Shown here in pieces: positions 1 through 11,608 of a stretch of DNA of 64,000 nucleotides (the first letter of the stretch is position 1; each line of letters starts with the position of its first letter). Where the stretch lies: assembly GCF_018873765.1 (NCBI RefSeq), contig NC_057923.1, positions 61,746,593-61,810,592 of the forward strand, given 5' to 3'. The notes below the pieces were generated by a model, which searched no databases, had not been told where the DNA came from, and was given only the letters and a program-made list of their open reading frames with translations. The translations under genes were made by a program, and so were the position numbers. The stretch comes from Telopea speciosissima. Its lineage: Eukaryota; Streptophyta; Magnoliopsida; Proteales; Proteaceae.

Positions 1-515
1 TAGGCCCCAAAAACTCCATGTATGGTACAAATGATCATATTCGGTTCTCAAGAGAAATACAAAGAAACCTAAAAAATTGAAAGCATAAGCTACATGTGAA
101 CAAAAGAACAAATAAGGCATTTTGTGACAAGTACAGGAGGACTGATAGTTCATAAAAAAAAAATTGTCTTATCACCCTAGCCATGCACGTTGTTATGCAT
201 TTATGACATCTGGAAAAACAAATAAACTCTGGATTATGAACGGAAACAATAATACTATGCTCAAGAAAGAAAGACATGTGTGCTCTCTTTTTTATTTTTT
301 AACTTTCTTTAGAAATTTTTGCAGGATGGGAGCAGGAGCATTTAGGATGAGCATATCAAAGAGCACAACACATAAGCAAATACTTCTCTCCAGTCTCCAA
401 CACTATTAGAAAAAAGAAAGTTAGAGGAGAAACAGTATTGAAAAACCAGAAATGGTGTTGACTACTACTGATACAAATAATAATAATTAATAATGATGAT
501 TACATACAGTATTAC
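1..515 (-). other. PNP2 intron 3 (partial)
   Basis: AT-rich sequence following the exon 3 donor (GT at 515-514 on the minus strand). It contains no PNP2 coding sequence or recognisable element; the next exon must lie left of the window. Confidence 0.6.
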
Positions 516-3500
516 CTCTTCCATGCTAGGGTTAATGACAAATTGCCCACATATCCTCCCTATACGTATCACCCCAATGGGGCCACCCCAGGGAATGTCT
601 GATAGCATAAGAGCAGCAGATGTAGCATTAGCTGCCAACACATCTGGATCTTGCTTCCCATCAGATGAAAGAACACTTGCCATTACCTAAAAAGAAAAAG
701 GTCAAACTCATCATGAAATTGTCAGAGTAAATTAAAAACCACAAGGATATGTAAACAATCTCCTTCATAGAGGACCACCGGAAAACATAGGTAGAGTTAC
801 TTGTTAGAGTTATGTACTAAGGGTACTTTGGGAACTAGTTTATTTACTTATTGTCTTACACTGTATTTGTCCTTTTTATGTTTCACCTCCCTAGGGAGTT
901 ATATGTAATTCCATCTATTATGTTAGTGAAGTAATATAGGTGTGGTAGAGAACATTCTCTAGGGAGTTGTATGTAATTCCATATATTATGTTAGTGAAGT
1001 AATATAGGTGTGGTAGAGAACATTCTCTAACACACAACATTCTACCACAATTTCTCCTCTTCTTCTTTCTCTTCTCCAACCTTCTACCCATATCATTCTC
1101 TCTTGCTCTCTTGTTCTCTTATAATCATTAGATTTCAACTTGGTATCAGAGCTTACGGTTTAGGTTTGAGAGTCGTACTTCGAGTTTTCGCTCCCATTTC
1201 CTCTCTTTGGAACCCTAGGTTACAAAGGGGTTCCAAGGAAGAGAATACTATGTGAAAGATTCGAAGAAACCATGAGATGAACTTATTTGAAGATCATTAG
1301 AGCATCAAGAGGAGGCCTCACATGAAGAAATAGAGCTTTTGAAGCTCAAACAAAAGTGGGGCAGTTGTTCCTGCATTACCACCAGCTTTGTGGGGTAGGA
1401 TCCATTTGGATCACCCTAGGCCCTGCTTTCATCCCCTCTAGTCCTCGGTTCATGAAGAGAAGGGCTGTTGAGTCACAACTCTTTCTTCTCTGATTTCAAG
1501 GTTCCACCCCTGTTTTTTCTTGTTTGTTAGCTGCCTTGGGTTGTGGATTGTATTGTGTCGAGGATATCAGGTAAAGAAACATACAAAGACCTAATGGAGT
1601 TTCCCCATCACAAAGAAGACCTTATGAATGAAGATTGAAGACTATGAAGACCATTCGAAGGACAAAGGGACCTCCACACTGTTACTGCCAGCCTATTGGT
1701 TATGTTCTTGCTTCTCTCTCATCAAGCATCCATTGGGAGTAAGCCTTGGTCCCTTAGAACCTCCCAATGGGAAGGTTTCATTCCCCTATGGTCTCAGTTG
1801 TTGAAGTGAAATGCTGAAGAAGCACAACTCATTCTCTTGGAATCTCCATGGTACCGCCAGCTCTGTTTTTTTCTCTTGCTTGCCTGTGATGTGGGAATGT
1901 GATGCTTCCAGCTACTTTGTGTTGGTGAGGTAAGCCATTTGAGCCCCTCAAGTTGTTGTGTGATGAAATTATACCTTGAAGAAGGTGGTTGAGTTGTATC
2001 TCTTGTATGCTCTCTGGACCTTGTTTCCCAGTGTAGAGAGGTTTTATTTTTTTGGTAGAGTGTGTACTCCCCATTTGGTTTGCGTATCATCCCCACTTTT
2101 TTCATGTATTCCTACATTATGTCAACAGTTGGAGGAAGAGGCCAAGTTCCACCCCGAGGGAATGACAAAGATAGATTCAGCTGTGATCACTGTGCAAATC
2201 TGGGCACACTAAAGAGAGATGTTGGGTGCTTCATGGCTGTCCACTTGGTATGTATGGCAGCAAGAGAGGGGGAGCTCGAGCACACACTATGACAGACTCC
2301 AATTCCCTCACTCAGGATGATATTGCAACCTTTCGCAGGGTTATGTCGTATCTGGGCAGCTTTTCCTCTACATCAACAGTGACAAATTCTTTAGCTTCCA
2401 CCTTGCAGGCCTCTACATCTGCTCCTTCCACTGCCTCTTCTTGGGTCATTGACTCCAGAGCTACTGACCATATGACTGGTATGTCTAAGTGTTATGATTT
2501 GTACACTATCTATTCTGGTAAGGATAAAGTTAGGGTTGTTGATGGTTCCCTTTCCTCTATTTCTGGTGAGGGCAATGTCCATGTTACCTCTTCTATTTCC
2601 CTTGACTCTGTCCTCCATGTTCCTCAATTTAACACTAACCTTTTATCTGTGAGCCATCTAACCAAATCCTTAAATTGTTGTGTCACCTTATTTCCATCCC
2701 ATTGTATTTTTCAAGATTTGGTGACAAAGAGGATTATTGGTATTGGAAGTGAGGAAAAAGGGCTCTATCTTCTTCATCCAAGAACATCTGTTTTGCCTGC
2801 TTCTCAGTCTTATGCATGTGGGCGTAATGACCGTAGTACTGTTGACTCTGTGATGTTGTGGCATCAACGTTTGGGCCACCCCTCTTTTTGGTGTTATGAA
2901 AAAACAATTACCCAACTTGTTTTCTTCTATTCCTCCCTCCCATATCTTTCAGTGCGAACCCTGTTTGTTTGCTAAACATTGTCGTTCTCCCTATCCTTAC
3001 CATGGCAATAGATCCACAGTTCCTTTTCATATTGTGCACACTGATGTTTGGGGTCCCTCTCCCACTACCTCTTTGTTTGGTTATCGTTACTTTGTATCCT
3101 TTGTTGATGATTGTTCCCGCACTACATGGACCTTTTTGATGAAACATAAAAGTGAGGTCTATGATACATTTAAAAATTTCTATCAAATGATTTGTACCCA
3201 ATTTGAATCCAAAATTAAGATTGTTCGCTCTGTTGGGGGGGTTGGGGGGGAGAGTACATGTATGGGGGCCTCCAAAACTTTTTTACTAGTAATGGCATTA
3301 TCCATTAGCTCGCTTCTGTTAACACTTCCCCCCCCCCCCAACAAAATGGGGTAGCTGAGAAGAAAAATCATCATTTATTGGAAGTCATTAGGAGTTTACT
3401 CTTTGGCATGCATGTTCCTAAGGCTTTTTGGTCAGGTGCCCTTCTTACTGCTGCCTTTTTAATCAACCGCATGTCTCACTGAACTTCTTAGCTCCTCATT

Positions 3501-6500
3501 GGAAACATTGTCTCCTCAGACATCTGCTTTCTCTCTTCCTCCCAAGTATTTGGGTGTGTCTGCTAAGTCCATGTCAATAAATCTACTAGGATCAAGCTTG
3601 ACCCCAAAGTGCTCAAATGCCTTTTCCTTGGATATTCCTCCTCTACCAAGGGGTATAAGTGCTACCATCCCTATGCTCGAAGGCAACTTCTCTCCAAAGA
3701 TGTCACCTTCTCTGAATCTATACCTTTCTTCACTCCTTCTCATCAACATCCTATTCAGGGGGAGAATAGTAAGAATGAAGAGGCTGTTGGTATCCCTTTT
3801 CTCCCACCTTTGCCTACTTCCCTATTTATGTTTGATATTGGGAAACAAAAAGAAGGGGTTGTTATTGATATTGATGATTAATCAGGGGTTGGTTCTGACA
3901 ATATGAAGGAGTTAAATGTGTACAAAAGAGGCTGTTGGAGGAAGAAGACCTGCCAAGAGTCCTCTTTGGATCCACATCCTGAGCTTTACCTTCAAAAAGA
4001 AGACCTGCCAAGAGTCCTCTTTGGATCCACATCCTGAGCTTCACCTTCCTCAGTCAGGTAACACTCCTCCTCTTCCTTCTGAGTTAGATCTTCGCATTGC
4101 TAATCGAAAGGGAAAGAGAATTTGTACTAATCCCATAGCCCAATTTGTCTCCTATAATGCTCTATCTCCCACAGGTGTTGCTTTTACTACTGCCCTTTCC
4201 ATTCCCACGAATGTCACTGAGGCCATGTCTGGCCCCCAAGTGGAAGCAAGCCATGTTTGAGGAAATACAGGCACTTGAAAAGAACTACACTTGGAAACTG
4301 GTTGATCTTCCCAGGGTGAGAATTCCAGTTGGATGCAGATGTGTCTACACAGTCAAGTACTGTTCATATGGTACAGTTGAGAGATACAAGGCCAGGTTGG
4401 TGGCCAAAGGCTACAGTTAGGTGTATCCATGTATGGGACTGATTATCAGGAGACATTTGCTCTAGTGGGTAAACACAACTCAATAAAAGTTCTCATATCT
4501 TTGGCGACTAATAAAGATTGGCCATTGTATCAGTTGGCTGTGAAGAACGCTTTCCTCCATGGTGATTTAGATTTTAGAAGAGGAAATGTACATGCAAACT
4601 CCACCCGGCTTCAAGTTTCCCTCAGCTGAAGGGAAAGTGTATCTCCTCAAGAAGGCACTAAACAATCTCCAAAGGCTTAGTTTGAGAGGTTTAGACAGGT
4701 CATTTTGAAGAATGGGTATTCCCAGAGCTAAGTTGACCACACTTTATTTACATGGCGAGGTAATGGTACCATCACAGCCTTTATTGTTTATGTTTATGAT
4801 TTTGTGGTGACTAGAGATGACAAAGCTGAGATAGCTAGAGTGCTAGACTGAAGATCTACTTGGCCTAACAGTTTGAGATTACAGATCTAGGACTCTTGAA
4901 GTATTTCTTGAGGATTGAAGTATCAAGATCTAAAAAGGGAATCAATATATGTCAAAGGAAATTTGTTCTAGACTTGTTGAAAGAAACAGGGATGTTGGGT
5001 TGCCAACCAGCAAGTTCTCCTATTGAGCAGAACCACAAGCTAGAAGATTATGGTCCTTCTCTTGTGATGCAGGAAAATAACAAAGGCTGGTATGGAAGCT
5101 GATCTACCTCTCTTTGACTTGCCCAGATATCACCTATGCAGTTGGGGTGGTGAGTCAATTTATGCATGCCCCCAAGAGTGGGCACTTGGATGATGTGTAC
5201 CGTATCCTCAATTACTTGAAATCCAACCCAGGAAAAGGACTATTATATGTCAGGCACAACCATCTGAGGATAAAGGGCTACACTTATGCGGATTGGGCTG
5301 GTTTAATTTCTAACAGACGGTCTAAATCAAGATATTGTACATTTGTGGGAGGTAACTTGGTCACATGGAAAACTAAAAAATCAATCTATTGTGGCCCGAT
5401 CCAGTGCAGAGGCAGAGTTCAAGGCTATAGCTCATGGAGTGTTTGAATTCCTATGGTTGAGAAGGCTGGTCCAAGAGTTGGGAGTTGATACTAAGGCACC
5501 TATGAGACTATTGTGATAACAAGGCTACCATAAGTATAGCACACAACCCTGTGCAACATGACAAGACAAAACACATTGAGGTGGACCGACATTTCATCAA
5601 GGAGAAAATTGACTCTGGCTACATTTGTACTCCTTTTGTTATGACAGCTGATCAATGGCAAACATCTTTACCAAAGGGCCCATCTCTCTCATCAGTTTAG
5701 TACCCTATTGTGCAAGTTGGGAATGTATGACATTTATTCTCCAGCTTGAGGGGGAGTGTTAGAGTTATGTACTAAGGGTAATTTGGGAACTAGTTTATTT
5801 ACTTATTGTCTTACATTGTATTTGTCCTTTTTACTTTTCACCTCCCTAGGGAGTTGTATGTAATTCCATATATTATGTTAGTGAAGTAATATAGGTGTGG
5901 TAGACCGGTAGAGAACATTCTCTAACACACAACATTCTGCCACAGTTTCTCTTGTTCTTTCCTCTTCTTCCTCTCTCTCTTCTCCAACCTTCTACCCACA
6001 TCTTTCTCTCCTGCTCTCTTGTTCTCTTGTAATCTTTAGATTACATCTTTACTGTCTTTTTTTCTTGTGTTTTTCTTTTTTATTTTCTCCCCCAATCCCC
6101 CCCCCAACCCTTTTTTTAGGTTGTAAAGCTTGGGTTTGGATCAAAAACGCCTTTGAAGATTGAGGTTTTGCATGTAGTTTGTCTTTGCAGGGAATACCCA
6201 GGATGGACTAATTTAAGTGAATAATCCAAGTTGGCCACCTACAGTGTTTTTTGTTTGGCAAAGGAGGAGACAGCATATGCTTATTTTTTGTGAACTCTTA
6301 ATCATATGGAGAAACTACTAAGAGTTGTTTGAAAGGTTATGGATGCAACCATTGGCATGGAAGATGGGTTTTTACAGAATGACCATTTAATCTGACTAAA
6401 TACAAACAGATAGCTTTAAGGCTAACTAATTTCATTCTCAATTATTTGGATTTCATGAAATGGTTTAATAGGATACTTTTCGATCATAAAGCAAAAGAAA

Positions 6501-8755
6501 TTCCAAGGATACTAACAGACTAGCTCATTTTTTATTGACCTGGAATACAATCCTTGTATGTTCTTGGGTGTATCCTGAAATACTTCCTAGAATAATTACG
6601 AACTTTGACCTATTATTCTTTCCCTTTTATCTACATTTTATATGATGTGTAGCAAAAAATACATATTTATAAACTCTATGCAAATTTTTTTTGCCTACAA
6701 TATATAATCAAAAGTACAACACAACGAGGCAATCAAGAAAGTAACGACTGACCTGGACTTCATGGTAAAAACCAGCAGGAAACAAGGGCCGTATTGGTCG
6801 GTCAATAAGACGGCCACATAAAAGTTCACGTTCCTTAGGAGCACCCTCCCTTCGCATGAATGTAGTAGGGATCAAACCTTGAGCGAATTGCTTTTCTTGA
6901 TAATCAACCTTATGACAAGCAATATATTTAGACCAGCACTCTGATATTATCAGATGAACATAATTAATACATAGGAATTTAATAAATCAAGAGCACACAG
7001 CTTTGGCATAAGGATGCAAACTGCATCAGCAAAGGCAACCATACATTTTAAGTCTCATTTTGCCAACCTACAGAAACTTCACATTTTGACTTTTCAATAT
7101 TTTGACCCTATGTTAAGTGCAATATACTAGCTTAAGTTAACAATTTCAAAATTTACCTTCACAATCATATCAAAGAGAAATTTCTTGGAAGAACATAAGG
7201 TAGACTCCAGCAGTTTCACAGTGAGTTGCTATTAAAACGTGATAGTGCAGCAAGCAAACTTTTTTTTACCTCATCAAGCATAAATTACTATAGGCACAAA
7301 CAAGAAGGCGATAGATAAATAAGAAGAAAATCATTTTATCAAGGAAACAATGGCAAACAAAAACATGCAAGGATACTGCCAATCAAGAAGCTATTTTCCC
7401 AAGGCGTCGCCTAGGTGTTGGGGCGAATATTTATGGGCTGGGAAGTTGGTCGCCTTTTTCACAAACTCAATAAGGTGGGCACCTTGGGACGCCTAGGGTC
7501 CCTGGGCGTCGCCTATCATGCCTCCTTTTTTAAAATATTAATTTGATTTTTTTTAATGATTTTATTGGATGGTGTATATAGTTTTGATATAGTGCACATG
7601 TGCTTAATTATATCCTACATTTGTATTAAAAAATGATACCCTTTTTAGCATTTGGATAGGAGTATGTAATTATGTGATTGACTGATTTTGTAATTCTGTG
7701 ATTATTTGATTCACTGATTTTGTAATTATGTGATATTGTGATTATGCTATTTTGCCATTCCTTGATTATGTAACCCACTAATACATGCCTAGGGCGCCTT
7801 GTCGCCTAAGCTTTTAGATGACCCTCCACTGCCTTGGGTCGCCTTGTCACCTTGACAACCATGAATAAAATACTGCTTTTTTTCCTTTTCTGCATATGTT
7901 CTTGTTTCATCTTTAAAATTTTACTCTTTTTTTTTTTTTGGTGTGGGTTGGGGAGGGGAAAGAGGCGGGGGAGATGAAAACTAAAATTATTAGCATGCTG
8001 GCACCTTCATACGCCTACTGATTCTGTGATTCATGACATTCTTTTTATTTCGAGAAAATTGGTGAAGATTGATGTTGTGTCTAACAACTGTTACAGTTTA
8101 TTAAAGCAAATTTTGATGACAGATCTTCCATTTTCTACCGTCTAAATAGACAATATACTTCTGTCCATAAATATGGATTTTTCAACAGAGCAAACAAACT
8201 TTTAAGCCTCAGATAAAGAAAAGAAAATATTTGTATGATTTAGGTTACTAATATGTTAAGAAAATACAGTTCTTCTCTTGCCTCACACATACCATGCAAA
8301 CTATTCTTTTGGAGTAATCAACATTAGATACACGAACAAAGAACCCGAATACATAGGTGGTGCTTCAATCACATGTAAAGAAAAAAAAATTATTACAAGA
8401 AATGAAAAACAAAGAAAACGACTCATACAGTGAGTGGTAAGAAATCTCTGGCTCCATCTCCCTTAGCTGAGGCAACAGTTGAGAGTACTTTAGTCTCTTC
8501 CATGCCCATAACAACCGCACCATTCGCAAACCGAGCAATCTTCCCGGTTTCCAGGATAATTGAACGAGACCCAATCTCAAACTCTTCTGTAAACGTCTCC
8601 AGAACCTTTGTGCCGGCAACTGGGGTTCCGGAATCAGACGATGGCAGGAATCCAATGCGGCCACTGCAAATGCTGCGGAAGCCAAACCTTCTCCACGTCA
8701 GGAAGGTTGGGACTGATGAGAGAAGAGGGTTGCCTCTGCTCCGTAGAGCTGCCAT
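516..8755 (-). CDS. PNP2: Mitochondrial polyribonucleotide nucleotidyltransferase (PNPase 2), exons 1-3, 5' part of gene
   Basis: Phosphorolytic 3'-to-5' exoribonuclease and polyadenylating enzyme that matures and degrades mitochondrial RNA in plants. Exon 1 is 8755-8429 (109 codons), exon 2 is 6908-6753 (52 codons), exon 3 is 686-516 (57 codons); every junction is GT..AG and in phase 0. The first ~40 residues are basic and Ser/Arg-rich ([12 protein letters not shown]), as in a mitochondrial presequence. The first RNase PH domain follows, with [42 protein letters not shown] and [22 protein letters not shown] and the presequence resemble plant mitochondrial PNP2 rather than chloroplast PNP1 (family knowledge). 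The ATG at 8755 was chosen because it opens the presequence. The second RNase PH, KH and S1 domains should lie beyond the left edge. Intron 1 is 1.5 kb; intron 2 is 6.1 kb because of a copia insertion. No break is seen in the three exons. Confidence 0.93.
802..1140 (+). repeat. 5' LTR of the 802-6048 copia element
   Basis: About 339 bp. It holds a 68-bp tandem duplication (891-958 and 959-1026) absent from the 3' LTR, so it arose after insertion. It ends immediately before the primer-binding site. Confidence 0.88.
2110..5750 (+). pseudogene. Broken copia gag-pol remnant
   Basis: A degenerate zinc knuckle (CDHCANLG) lies near 2180-2200; most of gag upstream is unrecognisable. Protease motif [10 protein letters not shown] is near 2450-2480. 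The GAG-pre-integrase and integrase begin with WHQRLGHP and HTDVWGP (about 2860-3060). The region of the second catalytic Asp (about 3220-3250) is replaced by G-rich sequence (RSVGGVGG), while the Glu block GVAEKKNHH is kept (about 3350-3370) after a C tract. A 57-bp tandem duplication lies at about 3941-4055. RT parts are at about 4250-4830, and the YVDD box reads YVYD near 4790-4800. RNase H remnants reach about 5740. At least six frame breaks were seen. Confidence 0.88.
5757..6048 (+). repeat. 3' LTR of the 802-6048 copia element
   Basis: About 292 bp. It matches the 5' LTR except for scattered substitutions, a short GACCGGTA-type insertion near 5902 and the absence of the 68-bp duplication. 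The adjacent TTACT repeat fixes its end. Confidence 0.88.
6909..8428 (-). other. PNP2 intron 1 with a MITE-like repeat
   Basis: Intron between exons 1 and 2. About 7391-7863 is bounded by CCAAGGCGTCGCCTAGG and, at the other end, GGTCGCCTTGTCACCTTGACAAC. These match the termini of the hAT-like element at 60999-62028, so it is a relative with decayed ends. No clear 8-bp target duplication was found. The rest is AT-rich with no further signal. Confidence 0.55.
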
Positions 8756-9100
8756 GGCGTGAAAGAGAAAGATTCTCGCTGTCCGAACGGATATGCTGAA
8801 TCTGCCGCTGCAATGGCTGATGGAGCTTCTGCAATCGATGGGAAAAGATATGGAGAATAGGAATCGACTGCCGCTGCAATCGCCGATGGAGCTTCTGAGT
8901 TCGCAGGTCGCTGCAATCGCCGACCTCTTGAAGAATCTCAGTGGCCACTCGGCAGCCCGAAATCACCCGGGAACGGCGACGGAGAAGAAGGGGGGCTAGG
9001 GTTTAGTATCCACGACTGTGAGAGAGGGAGCGAGGGACGAGGGTTTTAGTATCCGTTAGTTTTAGTTTTTGGTTTATACGGTTTTATACGTGTATAATAC
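8756..9100 (-). promoter_or_regulatory. PNP2 promoter and 5' leader
   Basis: On the minus strand a TATAAAA motif lies at 9088-9082, which would place transcription start near 9050. A telo-box-like AAACCCTA lies at about 9005-8998 in the presumed leader; such boxes are common in genes of the plant translation and organelle machinery. The leader has an imperfect direct repeat built on CTGCCGCTGCAAT (about 8803-8900) and an upstream ATG at 8966 opening a 110-codon frame that runs past the PNP2 start. Start site and motif function are inferred. Confidence 0.45.
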
Positions 9101-9634
9101 TTCCAACTATAAAATCAGCGTGTAAATTCGTATCCGATTATTACCAAAGAAAAAAAATTCGTATCAGACGACTTAGGGTCTTTAAGTCTTTTTGGAACCA
9201 TTTTTTTGTTTTTTTTCTTTTCTTTTTTTTTTTTTTTTTTTGATAAAACGTCATATTTCATTTTGTTATTCACCTGTTTAAAAAAGAATCATTATTGAAA
9301 ACCGTTTTATCAAAAAAAAAATACTAACTACTAAACACAATAAATTGTAGAATAAAAAATACGTTTGGCAATTACCTATATGTAAATAATTTTTGTCACA
9401 TTTTTTTCAAAAAAAAACTACTAACTACCCAAGTCATGGAAATTCAGTATTGAAATTAGGTTTTTTTATTTTTTTATTTTTAGAAATTGGTTCAAAACCC
9501 ATATATATTTTTGTGGTAGGTGAAAAAAAACTCCCATGACCCATCTGTTTTCCCAAATCAACTCTAAACCGGAAGGGATAGAAATTCTTCTCCTGAAGAA
9601 GACTATAAGAAGAGAAGGAGGAGGGGGCTTGCCT
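9101..9634. other. AT-rich intergenic spacer
   Basis: Long T and A runs between the PNP2 promoter and the Mutator-like element. No coding signal or element was recognised. Confidence 0.5.
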
Positions 9635-9643
9635 TTCTTTTTT

Positions 9644-10914
9644 GGGTAATTTACACATACCACCCCTGAGTTTTAACAAAACTATAATTTTATCCCCTAG
9701 TTTTGGATATTTCTACGTACCCCTCTAAGGTTTACAAACGTTAACAAATACACCCATTCCATCCGTTCATGATTAACAACGTTAAAAATATGTTGTGAAC
9801 TGACTAAATTGCCCTTACAAGAAGAAAAATATAAAAAAAAACCTGCAACTCATCTTCCCCAAAATCGATTGGGGAAGATGAGTTGCTGATATGGGAAACA
9901 CCATGAATCAACCCTTCATATATGAGTTGCAGGTATGGGAAATTTTTTCTATCCGCGAATTTCTATCCTTACATGAGTATTTTGTTCCTCGTCTCGGTGA
10001 GACCCCTTGGACAGCTTAACCGTTGCCTAATTACAAAAGAGATCGACAAGTTTAGTCGAGAATGCCACCCAATACCCAGCGTAGATGGGTAGCCCCACTC
10101 TGGTTAACGGCTTAAAGCTAAAGATGTCATTTTCCCCCCAATTTGAAGAAATTGGTAGCATGATTTAACATTCACATGTGGTGATGATGTTTGGAAAATT
10201 AGGTTACAACAACAGATTGAGAGTTTCAGATAATACTGAAACTCTGTGAGGGCTAGGTGAGTCCAGTAAAGACGACCTCTTCCACAGTCCCAACTCCAAC
10301 GGAGCAAGGTCAAACATTGATAAAGGAAAGGGAAATAGGGAAAGTTATTAGGGTGTCTGTTACCTTTCTGGAATCGACGGTGATGGGGAAAGAGGGATCA
10401 AGGGAAGCACTGATGGCGGCAGCAGCAGAGTCGTGGGAGCGGAAGGTGATGAAACCGAGACCACCATGGACTTGCGGTCGAGGACGGAGCAGTTTTGGCC
10501 GAGACCAGTCACGACAACCATCGCAGGGGAGCTCTGCTTAGAATCGGTGGTGGTGGTGGTGGTGGGCTCCTGTAGACGATCTCCTATATCAACTCTGCCA
10601 TTAGAATGGTGGTGATGCAAAGGACGAGTCGTGCCACTGTCTCGGTTTCCATGGTGTTTCCCATACCTGCAACTCATCTTCCCCAATCGGTTTTGGGGAA
10701 GATGAGTTGCAGGTTTGTTTTTTTAATTTTTTTCTTCTTGTAAGGGCAACTTAATCAGTTCACAGTATATTTTTAACCTTGTTAGTCATGAATTGACGGA
10801 ATGGGTGTATTTGTTAACGTTTGTAAACCTCAGGAGGGTACGTAGAATTATCCAATACTGAGGGGTAAAATTATACTTTCGTTAAACCTCAAGGGTGGTA
10901 TGTATAAATTACCC
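9644..10914 (-). mobile_element. Non-autonomous Mutator-like element carrying a gene fragment (Pack-MULE type)
   Basis: The 1271-bp element begins GGGTAATTTACACATACC and ends with the inverted counterpart ..TATAAATTACCC. The inverted termini extend about 250 bp (to about 9890, and from about 10660). They include a nested hairpin of CTGCAACTCATCTTCCCC and its complement. A 9-bp direct repeat TTCTTTTTT flanks it (9635-9643 and 10915-10923), the size typical of MULEs, although the sequence is low-complexity. No transposase is present. The interior is less AT-rich and carries an RRM-like exon (separate entry). Strand is given for that fragment. Confidence 0.8.
10364..10490 (-). pseudogene. RRM-type RNA-binding protein exon fragment inside the MULE
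   Basis: On the minus strand one frame reads HGGLGFITFRSHDSAAAAI. This fits an RRM RNP1 core (K/R-G-F/Y-G/A-F-V/I-x-F/Y) followed by the usual alpha-helix residues, then PSFPITVDSRK and a good splice donor AAAG|GTAAC at 10364. No initiating ATG or second exon is visible in frame. I read it as a captured exon of a plant RRM gene; which one cannot be said. Confidence 0.5.
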
Positions 10915-11021
10915 TTCTTTTTTTTTATTTTTGACAAAACAGTGTAAACCAAATTTCAAAATTCAAGTCCAAACTCCAAACATATATTTCAGCCTTCAAA
11001 ACAAGAGGCTCAACCGGACTC

Positions 11022-11177
11022 AGCTCCTGTCAATCCGGGCAGCTGGGTTGCATGTGCAGCGCCTAAGGTGAGGCGACGCACATTTACCGCCTTACCGCGG
11101 TAAGACGGTAAATGTGCGTCGCCTCACCTTAGGCGCTGCACCTGCAGCCTAGCTGCCCAGATTGCATGACAGGATCT
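11022..11177. repeat. Large palindrome / foldback MITE
   Basis: A near-perfect inverted repeat of roughly 75 bp per arm centres on CCGCGG near 11094. The arms contain GCGCCTAAGGTGAGGCGACG and its complement; the outer parts (CTGTCAATCCGGGCAGCT versus AGCTGCCCAGATTGCATGACAG) are less well matched. It should extrude or transcribe as a long hairpin. Confidence 0.75.
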
Positions 11178-11428
11178 TTTTGGGGCTCAGCCTCTCTGAT
11201 TTACTACCAAATGTAAAAAAGGTGAGTCCAAAGGAAGAAAAAGCTTCAAAAAGAAAACCTAAGAACCACATCACAAAAATTCACTTATTGATTCACTTTC
11301 TACCGTGGACCTTAAACCCCCCTGCCTGTTCCTTTTCTTCACACCCGACTTGTTAACCTTGAGGCTCGCACAACACCAAACCTTGCAAGGGTTGCATTCT
11401 TCAGGTTTGGCTTGTAGTAGTTATATGT

Positions 11429-11608
11429 GGATCTTTATCCTCTCAATTACACTGCCCGTACTTGAGTCAAGTACATCTAACAGAGGAGGCAGAAATGACT
11501 ATCCTACCCCCTGCCCGAACACACTGCCCGAGGTGGGGTCCACCTCCCTCTATTAGATGTACTTGACGATCAAGTACGGACAATGTAATTGAGAGGATAA
11601 AAAATCGT
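11429..11608. repeat. Foldback MITE
   Basis: About 180 bp with inverted ends TTTATCCTCTCAATTACA and its complement. The arms continue through GTACTTGA...AAGTACATCTAA. There is no coding content. A clear target duplication was not resolved. Confidence 0.65.

Larger units (their letters stand above)
802..6048 (+). mobile_element. Ty1-copia LTR retrotransposon, decayed, inside PNP2 intron 2
   Basis: The element runs opposite to PNP2. Its LTRs start TGTTAGAGTTATG at 802 and 5757. A primer-binding site TGGTATCAGAGC starts at 1141, and a polypurine tract GAGGGGGAG ends just before 5757. The 5-bp target duplication TTACT is perfect (797-801 and 6049-6053), so the LTRs end at 1140 and 6048 with CT rather than the usual CA. 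The internal order protease, integrase, reverse transcriptase, RNase H is that of copia. It carries many stops and frameshifts and is probably not autonomous. Confidence 0.93.

Noticed and set aside
8430..8966. Long plus-strand open frames opposite PNP2 exon 1
   Set aside because: They are antisense shadows of a conserved exon with GC-richer sequence; the minus-strand protein matches PNP2 throughout.
10021..10110. Possible tRNA gene in the MULE interior
   Set aside because: No cloverleaf or B-box could be found on either strand.
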